Shown here in pieces: positions 1 through 9,981 of a stretch of 28,727 bases of DNA (position 1 is the first letter of the stretch; each line of letters begins with the position of its first letter). The notes beneath the pieces were generated by a model, which was given only the letters and a program-made list of their open reading frames with translations, did not search any database and was not told where the DNA came from. The position numbers and the translations under genes are program-made. Source of the stretch: Zygnema cylindricum (lineage: Eukaryota > Streptophyta > Zygnematophyceae > Zygnematales > Zygnemataceae); assembly GCA_037447655.1 (NCBI GenBank), contig JBBHKE010002876.1, positions 1 through 28,727 of the forward strand, in the 5' to 3' direction.

Positions 1-135
1 AGGGGTGAAGTTGGTCAGAGTTTTTGTCTGCCAGGGTGGCAGTTATTTTTGCTGAAACACAAAGGGGTCAGGGTTATCCTAGAGGCTTCTTGGAAGCTGT
101 CCACTCTGAGGACTTATGGAGGTCTCAGAGTTTCA
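1..135 (+). mobile_element. 3' tail of a C-family copia LTR
   Basis: This segment matches the last part of both LTRs of element C (about 12160-12293 and 17730-17864): the GGTCAGAGTTTTTGTCTG block, the 'cctagaggcttcttg' block and the terminal 'atggaggtctcag' block occur in the same order. It ends at 135 with TTTCA where C's 3' LTR ends TTGCA. Immediately afterwards the sequence switches to element A's LTR. The rest of this LTR, or of a whole C-type element, must lie left of the window. It is most likely a C-type element or solo LTR inserted into A's 5' LTR; an LTR recombination product is the alternative. Confidence 0.8.
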
Positions 136-881
136 GTTAGCTCTAACCAGTTTGTCTTAGAAGTCCGCTAGAATACATTTGGTTTGATAATTATATAAAC
201 ACTGTTGAAACCTTGAATTCAATTAATGGGATGGCAAACGAAAGAACATAGAACCAATGTTATATAGAGCGAACATTATCTCACACAAAAACAAATGAAT
301 CAGACATTTGTTTCGACGGCAGACATTTAATATCGAATTCAATCTGACGACGTATATCACTGCTGAGATCGCGTAATGGTCACTTTGGCGTTTATGGACG
401 TGGCATGATATGGCGCCATGTGGAGGGATGACATTTGGTCGTAGGAATTCCGGGGAACATAAGGGCAAGTTAAAAGTGGACACGCGTCCACTCAAGAGCG
501 TTGTCGTATATAGGCCGTACAGAAAGTATATCGGCCATAGTACTTTTCTGTACCCTACAGTGATTTGATTGGTTCGTACTTCAATAGATAGGGGTTGTGA
601 GATGGATTTAGGACTAAGAGAATTTGGTAGGTAGTAACCTCTCTCCCTTTGAGAGTTTGTATAAACTTGGCATCTTTGCCACCTCATAATTAATCAGATG
701 GTTGGCCATTTTCAATGATTCTTTTTGTTATAGACTCAGGGGAGTCCATGTTATACAGGGGTGCAGTCAAACTCTCAGTTTGCCATCTAGGGTAGCAGTG
801 ATTGTGGCTTGAAGTGGGTTAGTTAAAAACTATCTTGAGGCTTCCTGTATTTAGTCGTCCAATGGAGGACACATAATTGCA
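136..881 (+). repeat. Element A 5' LTR, partial
   Basis: This segment aligns end to end with 5483-6227 of the 3' LTR (746 versus 745 bases). It ends ATTGCA at 881, directly before the primer binding site. It keeps the ACAAATG/CATTTGT hairpin (289-313), the 37-nt GTAC hairpin (517-553) and an ATTGG box (568-572), which presumably belong to U3 and the promoter. The missing first quarter is replaced by the C-type LTR tail ending at 135. GTTAG at 136-140 is the candidate target duplication of that inserted LTR. Confidence 0.88.
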
Positions 882-896
882 AGTTATGGACTCACC
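882..896 (+). other. Primer binding site of element A
   Basis: AGTTATGGACTCACC directly follows the LTR terminus. It differs at three positions from the intact site in element B, GGTTATGGGCCCACC, which is complementary to the anticodon arm of plant initiator tRNA-Met (recalled, not searched). The ATG inside the site (886-888) is the complement of the CAU anticodon and is in frame with gag. Confidence 0.75.
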
Positions 897-1860
897 CTCT
901 AGGGTGCCCACCTTCAATGGATATGGGTTCATCTATTGGGAAGCCATGATTATGGGCGCTTTTTGCGAAAAGCGATACTAGGGTATCGTCAATAAACAAG
1001 TGAGGCATCCACCCTCCAGAACTTCACCAGGGTTTGGAAGAGTTATGATTCCTGCAGCGGCGACTGCTTCAGCGGACGAGGCAGTTGATGGGGACACCAG
1101 TGTGTCTGAAAAGGGGAAAGGGAAGGAGAATCTCCTCACTCCTATAGCCACGACACCAGGATTGGCGGTCGTGAAAATCGTGGAGAACGATACCCAAATG
1201 TGGGAAGACTTAAACATGGCTGCCAAGAACTTAATTCTAAGGCACCTCACGCAAGCTTTGGCCACCCTTCACCTTCACATTTACAAGGCCGAGGAGTTGT
1301 GGGTGAGTTTGGTGGAGACCAATAAAGCTGGTATTATTCATGAGCTCTTGTTGGCTAAGCAAAAATTAGTGAGTTACACTTTCAAAGGAGGAAAGATGTT
1401 AGAATATTGTAATGATCTTTTTTATTAGTATATGGAGATGGAAAGTGCCGAATGGACAGGTACAATGAAGATGAAAGTTAACACTCTCATCATGAAGTTA
1501 CCAAATGAGTACGAGAACATTGTGTACTTAGTACAAGAAATACCTAATAGTTCATGGAAGTGGAATACAGTGGTCCGGATGATACTTGTGTAGGAAAACA
1601 CCATGGAGATTAGGAGAGGAGGAAAGAGCATTCAAGCTCTAGCTACAGGGGGGGGACCGATATGGGAAGGACCCGAAGAAACCGTACAAAGGGGAAAGAG
1701 ATCAATCTACAAGACCAATGCCCCCAAAGGGCTTTTGTCATTTTTGCAAAAAGTCGGGATATTTTATTGCAGATTGTGTCAAGCTTTCTGAGCCGAAGCT
1801 CCAAGAGAACCTTAGAGGGGGTTCTTTCAGAGGGAAGAAAAAGGCACTTGTGGTTACAAA
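886..1860 (+). pseudogene. gag: Element A gag, broken
   Basis: Remnant of the capsid/nucleocapsid polyprotein that would package element RNA in cytoplasmic virus-like particles. From the ATG in the primer binding site the frame reads a copia gag N-terminus (a GFIYWEA motif, then a CEKRY block), the conserved NMAAKNLILRHLTQ block, and downstream a MILV helix region. In-frame stops lie soon after CEKRY (TAG), at 1426-1428 and near 1591. The 8-G run at 1648-1655 marks a one-base frameshift, after which the zinc knuckle CHFCKKSGYFIADC appears in the next frame (near 1735-1776). The knuckle's histidine is replaced by tyrosine (CX2CX4YX4C), so zinc binding is probably lost. Element B's gag was the guide for this alignment. 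The start is uncertain: an in-LTR ATG at 862 is followed by a TAA. Confidence 0.85.
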
Positions 1861-3721
1861 AGTGATAGGAGAAACCGAGGACAAGTCCTCTGAGGAGGAC
1901 AGGGAACTTCTTCTTAACGAGAGTCAAGAGGAGAAGGAGATCCCTCAGAGACAAAAGTGTGCCTTTGGAGCAATTCGGGAAGCTCCACAAGAAGGATGTA
2001 TCATCGACTCAGGTGCATCCATGCATATGTGCCGTGATAAGGAACTCTTCACTAAGATAAAAAAATTCCCTACTGTAGAGATAGAGTATAGGGATGGGAG
2101 AGTGGTTACTACAGATGTAGTAGGGTCTATAGATCTGAAAGTCTTAGTGAAGGGTAAGACTTTTATACTCACATTCTCAGATGTACTTTACATTCCTCAA
2201 CTGAGTTAAAATCTTGTCTCTACGTCTGTGTTAGATGATAAAGAGTTTGAAACCTTCACTAGAAAGGGAGTCTTTACAGCTAAGTATGGGGATGAAGTTC
2301 ACTTCACGGCAGATAAGGGAATCCAAGGAATGTTTAAGCTTAACCTGAGTAATGAAAAGAAGAATGCTTACTATGTTGGTGTTCCAAAGTTGATGATTTG
2401 GCATAAGCGATTGGGGCATGTGCATTTTGATAGGTTGAGGAAAATAAAAAATCTTGGAGTAGTAGAAGGCATTCAGTTTGGGGATAATGAAATGATGAAT
2501 GATTGTAGTGGTTGTGCTCAAGGTAAGGCTCACAGACTTCCATTTCCCAAAGCCGCCACATACAGAGATGAGAAAGTACTAGATCTAGTCCACACAGATA
2601 TCTGAGGACCTGCAAAAGTACCTTCGGTTGGAATAAAAAGGTTTATGTTGACAATAACCAATGACAGGTCTAGATACTCTAAAGTCTACTTCTTAAAAAC
2701 AAAGTCAAAAACATCAACTTACTTCAAAGAATATAAAGCCTAAAGTGAGAAGTTGCATGGAACTCCCATTAAGAGAATAAGGAGTGATAATGGGGGGGAA
2801 TATACCCCTAACCAGTTTGAGGAATACTTGAGAGATGACGGAGTTTAGCACCAGAAAACATTACCATATAACCGGGAACAAAATGGGGTAGCTGAGAGGT
2901 TCAACCGAACACTAGGAGATAGTGCATGTAGTATGTTGGCCGACAAGAAAATAGGAAAGAGATTTTGGGCAGAGGCCATGAATTGTGCCAACTACATTAA
3001 GAATAGAGTCCTTACCTCAGCTGTAAACGGAATGACACCTTATGAGAGATGGGTGGGAAGGAAACCAGATATCTCTCACCTTAAAGTATTCGGTAGCCAA
3101 TTTTGCAGTCTTGACACGGATAGAAAAAACTGGAAACTAGATGCTAAGGGAAAACCTGGATACTTTGTAGGATATGATTAGGATGTTAAGGGATATAGAG
3201 TCTATGTCTTAGCAAAGAGTGATATCATTCTGGTCAAACACCTAGTTGTCATGGATGAAGGGAAGTCATTTGACCCCTTTAAATATACCAAGAAGGTAAG
3301 AATCAGATTTGAGTCTGAAGGTGAGGAGGACTCCGTACTTCCCGAAAGGGACATGAGTGAAACAGGGATTGCAGATTCTGGGGAGATCCAAGACACACAA
3401 GATCCACTAGAAACCTCACATATCCCTATGGAATTCGAGGAGACAGAAGAGGAGGAATTGGAACCGCCTTTCATGGATAAGGGAGCCAATGAGACAGAAA
3501 GGAGAAATCCAAGATTTCCCTCCATCCTAGCTTCGGAGTTTGAGGAGGGAAGAAAGAGCAGCAAAAGGATCCAAGAAAAACAGACAGCTCACAAGGTAAC
3601 TAAGCTATCTCACCCAGATGAGCCTCAGTCACACTCGCTGGCAGTAAACAGTCCAGAGAAAGACAGATGGATTACAGCCATAAATGATGAGATGGCCTCT
3701 ATTATGGAAGCAAATTCTTAG
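1861..3721 (+). pseudogene. pol: Element A protease-integrase region, broken
   Basis: The aspartic protease keeps its active-site motif CIIDSGAS (about 2000-2023). The integrase follows, with a zinc-binding HHCC domain (WHKRLGH, then CSGCAQGK), the acidic triad context (HTD, SDNGGEY, NGVAERFNRT) and the copia C-terminal GKR motif (DKKIGKRFWAEA ... YERWVGRKPDISHLKVFG). A long acidic linker toward RT ends in DEMASIMEAN. Integrase would insert the cDNA in the nucleus. The reading frame is the same throughout, yet it carries stops at 2207, 2603, 2741, 2846, 3179 and 3719. The stops at 2741 (tryptophan position), 2846 (glutamine) and 3719 (tryptophan) fit C-to-T or G-to-A change, judged against B and C; the others need transversions. 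Confidence 0.9.
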
Positions 3722-5213
3722 GAACTAACGGACAGTCCTCCGGACAAAAAAGCCGATTGGGTGTAAATGGATGTTTAAACTAAAACTGATTCAGATAATA
3801 CCATTGAGAGATATAAGGCTCGATTGGTAGCAAAGAGGTTCACCCAAAAAGAGGGGATTGACAATGAGGAGACCTTTGCTCCAGTTGTTCGGTTCCCATC
3901 AGTAAGGATTCTCCTCAGTCTGGCAACAGCGAAAGACATCGAAATACACCAGATGGATATTAAAACTGCTTTTCTTAATGGTGAGTTAGAGGAAGAAATT
4001 TTCATGAGGCAATCGGACGGGTTCGTGGAGGCAGTAGAAGAGAGCAAAGTCTGCAGGCTCATAAAGTCCTTATATGGACTGAAGCAGGCTCCCCAATAGT
4101 GGAATAAGAAACTAGATGAGTTTCTCACCGGTTTGGAATAAATCCAGATCAGCTCTAACCATTCTATCTATATGTTTGAGGATGAGAATGGTGTCATTTT
4201 TATTGCATTCTATGTGGATGATCTGCTTTTGCTCAGTAAGTCTTTGGAAAAGATCAATAGGCTAAAGAAAGATCTTAGAAGCAGATTTGATATGAAGGAT
4301 TTAGGTGAGGCAAAATACATTATAGGGATCCAAATGGAGAGAGATAGGAGGAAAAGGGTTATCAGCCTAACTCAGAAAGAAACAATAAGTAATATGCTTG
4401 AGAAATTCCAGATGGAAAAGGCTAACAGTTGTACCACTCCCATGGACTTGAAAAAAGTAAGCGATGGGAGTGTAGAAGGAGGAGTGATGATTTTAGATAA
4501 TCAGATGAGTCCAGAGGAGAGAGAGTTTATAAAGTCTATCCCTTATAGACAGGTCGTAGGAAGTTTGATATATTTTATGAACTGGAAAAGGTCGTACTTA
4601 GCGACAGCAGTTGGAGTACTCAGTAGGAGTCTAAATGATCCTACGGAGAGAGACTGGGAGGCAGCCAAGAGAGTCATAAGATATCTGGTGGGAACTAAAG
4701 AGTTATGGTTGCATTTGGGAGGGGAGCATACTGACATCACTACTTAGAGTGATGCCAATTATAGGGACGCACCTGTGAGAAGATGCACTTCTGGGTATGT
4801 GTTGTATGTTGGGAAAGGTGCTTGCTGTTGGAGCAGTAAGCAACAAAAGGTGGTTGCTCAGTCTACTATGGAGGCTAAGTACATGGCCTCTTGTTCTGCT
4901 GTGAAAGAGTTGATGTGGGTCAAATCCTTGTTGCAAGATTTGGGGTATATGAACGAGGTAGTGCATGAAGTGTTTTGTGATAATCAAGCTGCCAATGCAA
5001 TTGCAGCTAATCCAAAACATCATTTTAAAGCTAAGCATGTGGATATAAGGTTGAGTTTTGTAAGAGAAAAAGTTTAGAATAAGATTATGAATCTTGTATA
5101 TAGAGCTGATGAGGAAATGGTGGCTTGATATGATGACAAAACCTGTGCCTTCTCCTAAATTAAAATATTGCAGACAAAAGTGTGGATTAAAACTAAAGTT
5201 AAAGTTAGACTAG
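3722..5213 (+). pseudogene. pol: Element A reverse transcriptase-RNase H, broken
   Basis: The reverse transcriptase region shows the copia blocks NEETFAPVVRFPSVR, QMDIKTAFLNGELEEE, LIKSLYGLKQAP and the catalytic FYVDDLLLLS box (about 4205-4235). The connection block is RQVVGSLIYFMN, and RNase H has the QSTMEAKYMAS, FCDNQAA and KHVDIRLSFVREK motifs. Normal E-A-E-Y has become E-A-K-Y in RNase H, which may itself be damaging. In-frame stops are at 4097, about 4139, 4745 and 5075. Two compensating shifts lie near 3740-3800 and one near 5130. The final stop codon (5211-5213) overlaps the polypurine tract. These enzymes would copy genomic RNA to cDNA inside the particle; this copy cannot make them. 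Confidence 0.9.
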
Positions 5214-5226
5214 AAAATAAGGGGAG
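5212..5226 (+). other. Polypurine tract of element A
   Basis: AGAAAATAAGGGGAG lies immediately before the 3' LTR start TGTTGAAAT and overlaps the pol stop codon. The identical 15 bases occur at the same place in element C (16784-16798). By position and purine content this is the plus-strand primer site. Confidence 0.85.
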
Positions 5227-6227
5227 TGTTGAAATTATTAGATTTATATAGTATTTTTTAGGTCTAAATAGTTCAGTAAAATCGAAAAAAAGGCGGACAG
5301 CCTGCTTCCACCTCCTCTCCCTACCCACCTTACTTGTTGTAGTCACTGAGGGATAGAGAGGGCGGTTCAGCCATGGCTATCCTAGCTAAGTAGGCAAGAC
5401 TAAAGGGTGACTTACGTCACCCTCAACAAAAGGTTGAGTCCAGCATGACTCGAACCTCCAACCGGCAGAGCGCGGTGTAGCCGTTAGCTTTAATCAGTCT
5501 GTCGTAGAAGTCTGTTAGGATATATTAGGTTTGATAATTATTTAATTAGTGTTCAGACTATGAATTCGATTAAAGGAATGACGGACATAAGAATATATAA
5601 CCAAGTGTTGTATAATGCGAACATTATCTCGCACAAAACAAATGAATCAGACATTTGTTTTGACGTCCGACATTTAATGTCATATTTAATCCGACGGCGT
5701 ATATCACTACCGAGATGGCGGAATGGTCATTTTGGCGTTTGTGGACGTGGCATGACGTGGCGCCACGTGGAGGGAAAACATTCGGTCGCAGGAATTTCGG
5801 GGAACTTAAGGACAAGTTAAAAGTGGACACACGTCCACTCAATGACCTTGTCGTACACAGGCCGTACAGAAAGTACATCGGTCGTAGTACCTTTCTGTAC
5901 CCTACAATCATCTGATTGGTTCGTGCGTTAGTAGATAGGGGTTGTGAGAGGGGTTTAGGACTTAGAGAATTTGGTAGGTAGTAACCTCTCTCCCTTTGAG
6001 AGTTTGTATAAACTTGACATCTTTTCCACCTTATAATTTATCGGATGGTGGCCGTTTTCACTGTTTCTTTTTCCTACTGACTCAAGGGAGTCTAGGCTAC
6101 ACAGGGTGCACTCAAAATGTTAGTTTGCCATCCTGGGTAGCAATGATTGTGGCTTGAAGTGGGTTAGTTAAAAACCTATCTAAAGGCTTCTTGTATTCTG
6201 TCGTCCAATGGAGGACACAGAATTGCA
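5227..6227 (+). repeat. Element A 3' LTR, complete
   Basis: It begins TGTTGAAAT after the polypurine tract and ends AATTGCA at 6227, giving the canonical TG...CA ends over 1001 bases. Conserved features are an 8-bp-stem hairpin (5404-5423), a tRNA-like antisense patch (5447-5490), the ACAAATG hairpin (5636-5660), the 37-nt GTAC hairpin (5864-5900), an ATTGG box (5915-5919) and an ATGGAG start-codon context about 20 bases before the end. Element B sequence begins at the very next base. Confidence 0.92.
5864..5919 (+). promoter_or_regulatory. Candidate LTR promoter block: GTAC hairpin and ATTGG box
   Basis: A 37-nt imperfect inverted repeat (GTACAGAAAGTAC ... GTACCTTTCTGTAC) is followed about 15 bases later by ATTGG, the reverse of a CCAAT box. 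The same arrangement and the same 37-nt length occur at 517-572, 11920-11975 and, with decay, 17492-17547. Conservation across two subfamilies and the position upstream of the LTR 3' third suggest a U3 regulatory block. No convincing TATA box was seen, and the transcription start is unknown. Confidence 0.4.
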
Positions 6228-7148
6228 TTGGTTGCCTTCTAGTCTCTCTTCATAGGATTATTAAGACTCCTACTGAATACTCCAACTGCTCCCGCTATGT
6301 CCGGCCAAGTACAGTTCATAAAGTATATTAGACTTCCCACAACCTGCCTGTAGGGGATAGACTTCATAAATTCTCTCTCTTCTATAATAATTTGATCATC
6401 TAAGATTATCAATCCTCCTTCTACACTTCCATCTCTTACTTTGTACAAGTCCATGGGAGTGGTACAACTGTTTGCCTTTTCCATCTGGAATTTCTCAAGC
6501 ATATTACCTAGTATTTTTTTCTGAGTAAGTCTAATGATCCTTTTCCCGCTATCTCTCTCCATTTGAATTCCCAAAATATATATATTGCCTCCCTAAATCC
6601 TTCAGGTCAAATTTGCTTCTAATATCTTTCTTTAACTTCTGATCTTTTCCAAAGACTTACTTAACACCAACAGATCATCCCATAATTTACGTAAAATCAC
6701 ACCATTCTCATCTTCAAAAATAGATAGAATGGTCAGGCTCATTAGATATATCCGAGACCTTGAGAAACTCATTTAGTTTCTTTTTCCACTATCGGGGAGC
6801 GTGCTTCAATCCATATAAGGACTTTTGAGCATGCGACTTTGCTCTCTCATCCTTCCTCCACGAACCCTCTGGTTGACAAATGAAAATTTATTCCTCTAAT
6901 TATATTGAAAGGCGTTCTTAATATCTATCCGGTGTATTTTTATGTCTTCCGCTGCCGCTAGGCTGAGGAGAATCCTTACTGATGAGAACCGAACAATTGG
7001 AGTAAAAGTCTCTTACAATCAATCCCGTGAACCCTTTTGCTACCAAATGAGCTTTATATCTTTCAATGGTATAATCTGGGTTCAGTTTTAGTTTAAACAC
7101 CCATTTACACCCAATCGGTTTTCTGTCTGGAGGACAGTCCGCTAGTTC
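6228..7148 (-). pseudogene. pol: Element B reverse transcriptase, broken and cut
   Basis: On the minus strand from 7148, the RT fingers region starts with the block before FKLKLNPDYTIERYKAHLVAKGF (about 7100-7020) and then breaks. The catalytic box is reached at about 6660-6690, but the residues before the double aspartate are altered (WDD rather than VDD). The connection region with the motifs NMLEKFQMEKANSCTTPMDL, RQVVGSLIYFMN and GVFSRSLNNP is readable in one frame from 6574 to 6239. The sequence ends in the block equivalent to A's RDWEAAKR. RNase H is missing. Multiple frameshifts lie between 6918 and 6574. Confidence 0.85.
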
Positions 7149-9019
7149 CTAAGTATTTGCTTCCATGTTAGAGGCCATCTCATCATTTATGGCTCTAACC
7201 CATCTGTCTCTCTCCGGATTGGTCATTACCTCTAAGTATGACCAATGCTCATCAGGGTGAGATAGCTTAGTTGCCATATGAGCGACATGTTTTTCTTGTA
7301 TCCTTTTGTTGCTTCTTCTCCCTGCCTCAAAATCCGAAACTGGAATGGAGGGAAGTCTTGGATTTCTCCTTACTGGCTCAGCGGCTCCCCTATCCATAGA
7401 AGCAAGTTCCTACTCCTCCTCTTCTGTCTCCTCGGAGTGCATATAGATATGGGGAGATTCCGAGATATCTCCCCTATCTAGGATCTCACCTAAAATCTGC
7501 AATCACTGTACCAAGTTCTCCTCACTTTCGGACTCAAAATTGATTCTTATCTTCTTGGTATATATGAAGGGGTCAAATGACTTCCCTTCATCCAGGACAA
7601 CTAAGTGTTTCACCAGAATGATATCTTCCTTTGCTAAATCATACACTCTATATCCCTTGACATCCTCATCATATCCTACAAAGTATCCAAGTTTTCTATT
7701 AGCATTTAGTTTCCAGTTTTCCCTATGCGTGTCAAGATTGTAAACTTGGCTACTGAATACTTTAAGGTGAGAGATATCTGGTTTCCTTCCAACCCATCTC
7801 TCATAAGGTGTCATTCCTTTTACGAGTGAGGTTACGACTCTATTCCTAATGTAGTTGGCACAGTTTATGGCTTCTGCCCAAAATCTCTTTCCTATTTTTT
7901 TCTCGGCCAACATACCGCATACACTATCTCCTAGTGTTCGTTTCAACCTCTCAACTACCCCATTTTCTTCCGGGTTATATGGTACAATTTTTCTGGTGCT
8001 GAACTCCCTCATCTCTCATCTATTCCTCAAACTGGTTAGAGGTATATTCTCCCCTATTATCACTCCTTATTCTCTAAATGGGGGTTCCATGCAACTTCTC
8101 ACTCAGAGCTTTATATTCTTTGAAGTAAGTTGGTGTTTCAGACTTTGTTTTTAGGAAGTAGACTCTAGGGTATCTAGGCTAGTCATCGGCTATCGTCAAC
8201 ATATACCTTTTCCCTCCGACCGATGGTACTTTTGCAGGTCCAGATATCTATGTGGACCAAATCTAGTACTTTCTCACCCCTATATGTGGCGGCTTTGGGA
8301 AAAGGAAGTCTGTGAGCCTTACCTTGAGCACAGCCACTACAATCATCCACCATTTCATTATCCTCAAATTGAATGCCTTCTACTACACCAAGCTTTATTA
8401 TTTCCCTCAGCCTATCAAAATGCACATGCCCCAACCGCTTATTCCAAATCTTCAACCTTGGAACACCAATATAGTAAGCATTCTTCTTTTCATTACACAG
8501 GTTAATCCTAAACATTCCTTGGCTACCCTTATCTGCGTTGAAGTAGACTTCATCCCCATACTTAGCTGTAAAGACCTCTTTTATGGTGAAGGTATCAAAC
8601 TCTTTGTCATCTAACACAGGCGTAGAGACAAGATTTTTTCTTAGATGAGGAATGTAGAGTACATCTAAGAAGGTGAGTATAGAAGTGTTACCCTCCACTA
8701 AGACTTTCAAGTCTACTGACCCCACTAGATTTGTAGTAACCACTCTCCCATCCTCATACTCTATCTCTACAGCAGGTATCTTTCTTAGCTTATTAAAGAG
8801 GTGCTTATCACGACACATATGCATGGATGTACTTGAGTCGATGATCCATCCTTCCTGTGGAGCTTCCCAAATTTCTCCGAGAGCACACTTCTGTTTCCAA
8901 GGGATCTCCTTCTCCTCCATACTCTCGTGAAGAAAAATCCCTCCATCCTCCTCCTCAGAGGACTCGTCCTCGATCTCTCCTTTCACTGTTGTGACCACAA
9001 GTGCATTCTTCTTCCCCCC
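7149..9019 (-). pseudogene. pol: Element B protease-integrase region, broken
   Basis: Read from 9019 downward. The protease active-site motif is DSST where A has DSGA, so an active-site glycine and alanine are replaced. Integrase shows WNKRLGH, losing the first zinc-ligand histidine kept in A (WHKRLGH), then CSGCAQGK. A frameshift follows near 8240. The region around the central aspartate (about 8010-8180) is broken. The C-terminal half (8012-7503) is open, with ENGVVERLKRT, EKKIGKRFWAEA and YERWVGRKPDISHLKVF, and then an acidic linker ending DEMASNMEANT (7149), where a stop replaces the expected tryptophan. A one-base shift in the G run near 9015 separates this region from gag. Confidence 0.88.
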
Positions 9020-9977
9020 GGAAAGAACCCCCTACACGGTTATCTTGCGATCTCAACTTTGACAGTTTGTCACAATCTGCTATGAAGTGTCTCGACTTTT
9101 TGCAAAAGTGACAAAGACCCTTTTGGGGCCTCGGTCTTGCAGACTGATCTCTCTCTCCTTTGCACAATGTCTTCGGATCCTTCCCCCATCTGTTTCCTCC
9201 TGCAGCTAGAGCTTGGATGCTCTTTCCCACTCTCGTGATCTCATTTGTGTTCTCCAGCACAAGTATCATCCGAACCACTGTGTTCCACTTCCATGAACTG
9301 TCAGTCATTTCTTGTACTCGGTACACTATGTTTTTATACTCGTCGGGTAACTTCATGATGAGAGTGTTAACTTTCATCTTCATTGTACCTGTCCACCCGG
9401 CACTCTCCATCTCCATATAGAAATAAGAGAGATCATTACAATAGTCTACCATCTTTCCCCGTTTGTAAGTACAATTCCTTAACTTTTGTTCGACCAACTG
9501 AAGCTCTTGAATAGTACCAACTCTATAGATTTCCACCAAACTCTTTCACAAATCCTCGGCTTTGTAAATGTGAAGACGGGGGGTTGCCAAAGCTTAAGTG
9601 AGGTGTCTTAGAATCAAGTTTTTGGCAGCCATGTTGATGTCTCCTCACGTTTGGGTATTATTCTCTACGGTCTTCACGATTGTCGCTCCGGGTGCCGTGG
9701 TAATAGGAGCAATAAGAGTAAGAGGTGTCTCCTTCTCTTTCCCCTTTTTGGAAACACTGTTGTCCCCTTCAACTGCCTCCTCTGCAGCAGCATCAGCAGA
9801 TGCTGCTGCAAAAAACCTTATTCCACCAAACCTTGGTGGAGTTCCCTGAGGTGGACATTTCCCTTTTCCACTGACAATACCCCAGTATCGTTTTTCGCAC
9901 AAAGCCCCTATCATCACAGCTTCCCAATAGATAAACCCTGATCCATAGAAGGTGAGCGATCTAGAGGGTGGGCCCAT
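9020..9977 (-). pseudogene. gag: Element B gag, broken
   Basis: This is the clearest gag of the A/B subfamily. From the ATG at 9977-9975, inside the primer binding site, it reads MGPPSRSLTFYGSGFIYWEA, then CEKRYWGIVSG and an alanine- and glutamate-rich spacer. The frame is also open upstream across the site to a TTG at 10001, where A and C have ATG. Stops occur where A reads tryptophan (QMWED), glutamine (LTQAL) and tryptophan (ELW), between about 9645 and 9540; all three fit C-to-T or G-to-A change. After them, 9539-9020 is open and carries NTLIMKLPDEYKNIVYRVQEM and the zinc knuckle CHFCKKSRHFIADC with all three cysteines and the histidine intact. A basic tail follows. Confidence 0.87.
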
Positions 9978-9981
9978 AACC
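9967..9981 (-). other. Primer binding site of element B, half-tRNA type
   Basis: On the minus strand GGTTATGGGCCCACC directly follows the LTR terminus ATTGCA. It is the exact complement of GGTGGGCCCATAACC, the anticodon stem-loop of plant initiator tRNA-Met as I recall it. Most plant copia elements instead match the tRNA 3' end (TGGTATCAGAGC), which is not seen here. The animal tRNA has CTGGGCCCATAACC at this place, so the GTGGG part favours a plant host. The ATG in the middle complements the CAU anticodon and is in frame with gag. Confidence 0.82.

Larger units (their letters stand above)
136..6227 (+). mobile_element. Ty1/copia LTR retrotransposon A, degenerate
   Basis: Element A has, in copia order, LTR, primer binding site, gag with a zinc-knuckle remnant, aspartic protease, integrase, reverse transcriptase, RNase H, polypurine tract and LTR. 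Integrase lying before RT is the diagnostic order of Ty1/copia (Pseudoviridae) as opposed to Ty3/gypsy. The 3' LTR is complete (5227-6227). The 5' LTR starts at 136 with sequence equivalent to 5483 of the 3' LTR, so its first quarter is missing here. The two LTRs are strongly diverged by eye, many differences being transitions, which indicates an old insertion. The 3' end abuts element B's RNase H sequence with no intervening bases. Confidence 0.93.

Noticed and set aside
3202-3564. Serine-rich minus-strand open frame as a secreted protein
   Set aside because: It is antisense to the acidic integrase-RT linker of A; serine richness is the mirror of glutamate-rich codons.
5447-5490. tRNA gene in the LTR
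   Set aside because: The B-box-like core is present, but the T-arm stem does not pair and no cloverleaf or acceptor stem can be formed; kept only as a tRNA-like finding.
6228-6239. Host spacer between A and B
   Set aside because: These bases match A's RNase H block in reverse, so B continues to the base adjacent to A's LTR end.
7855-8930. Plus-strand open frames across element B
   Set aside because: They are antisense shadows of the minus-strand protease-integrase sequence, as similar shadows occur opposite A and C.
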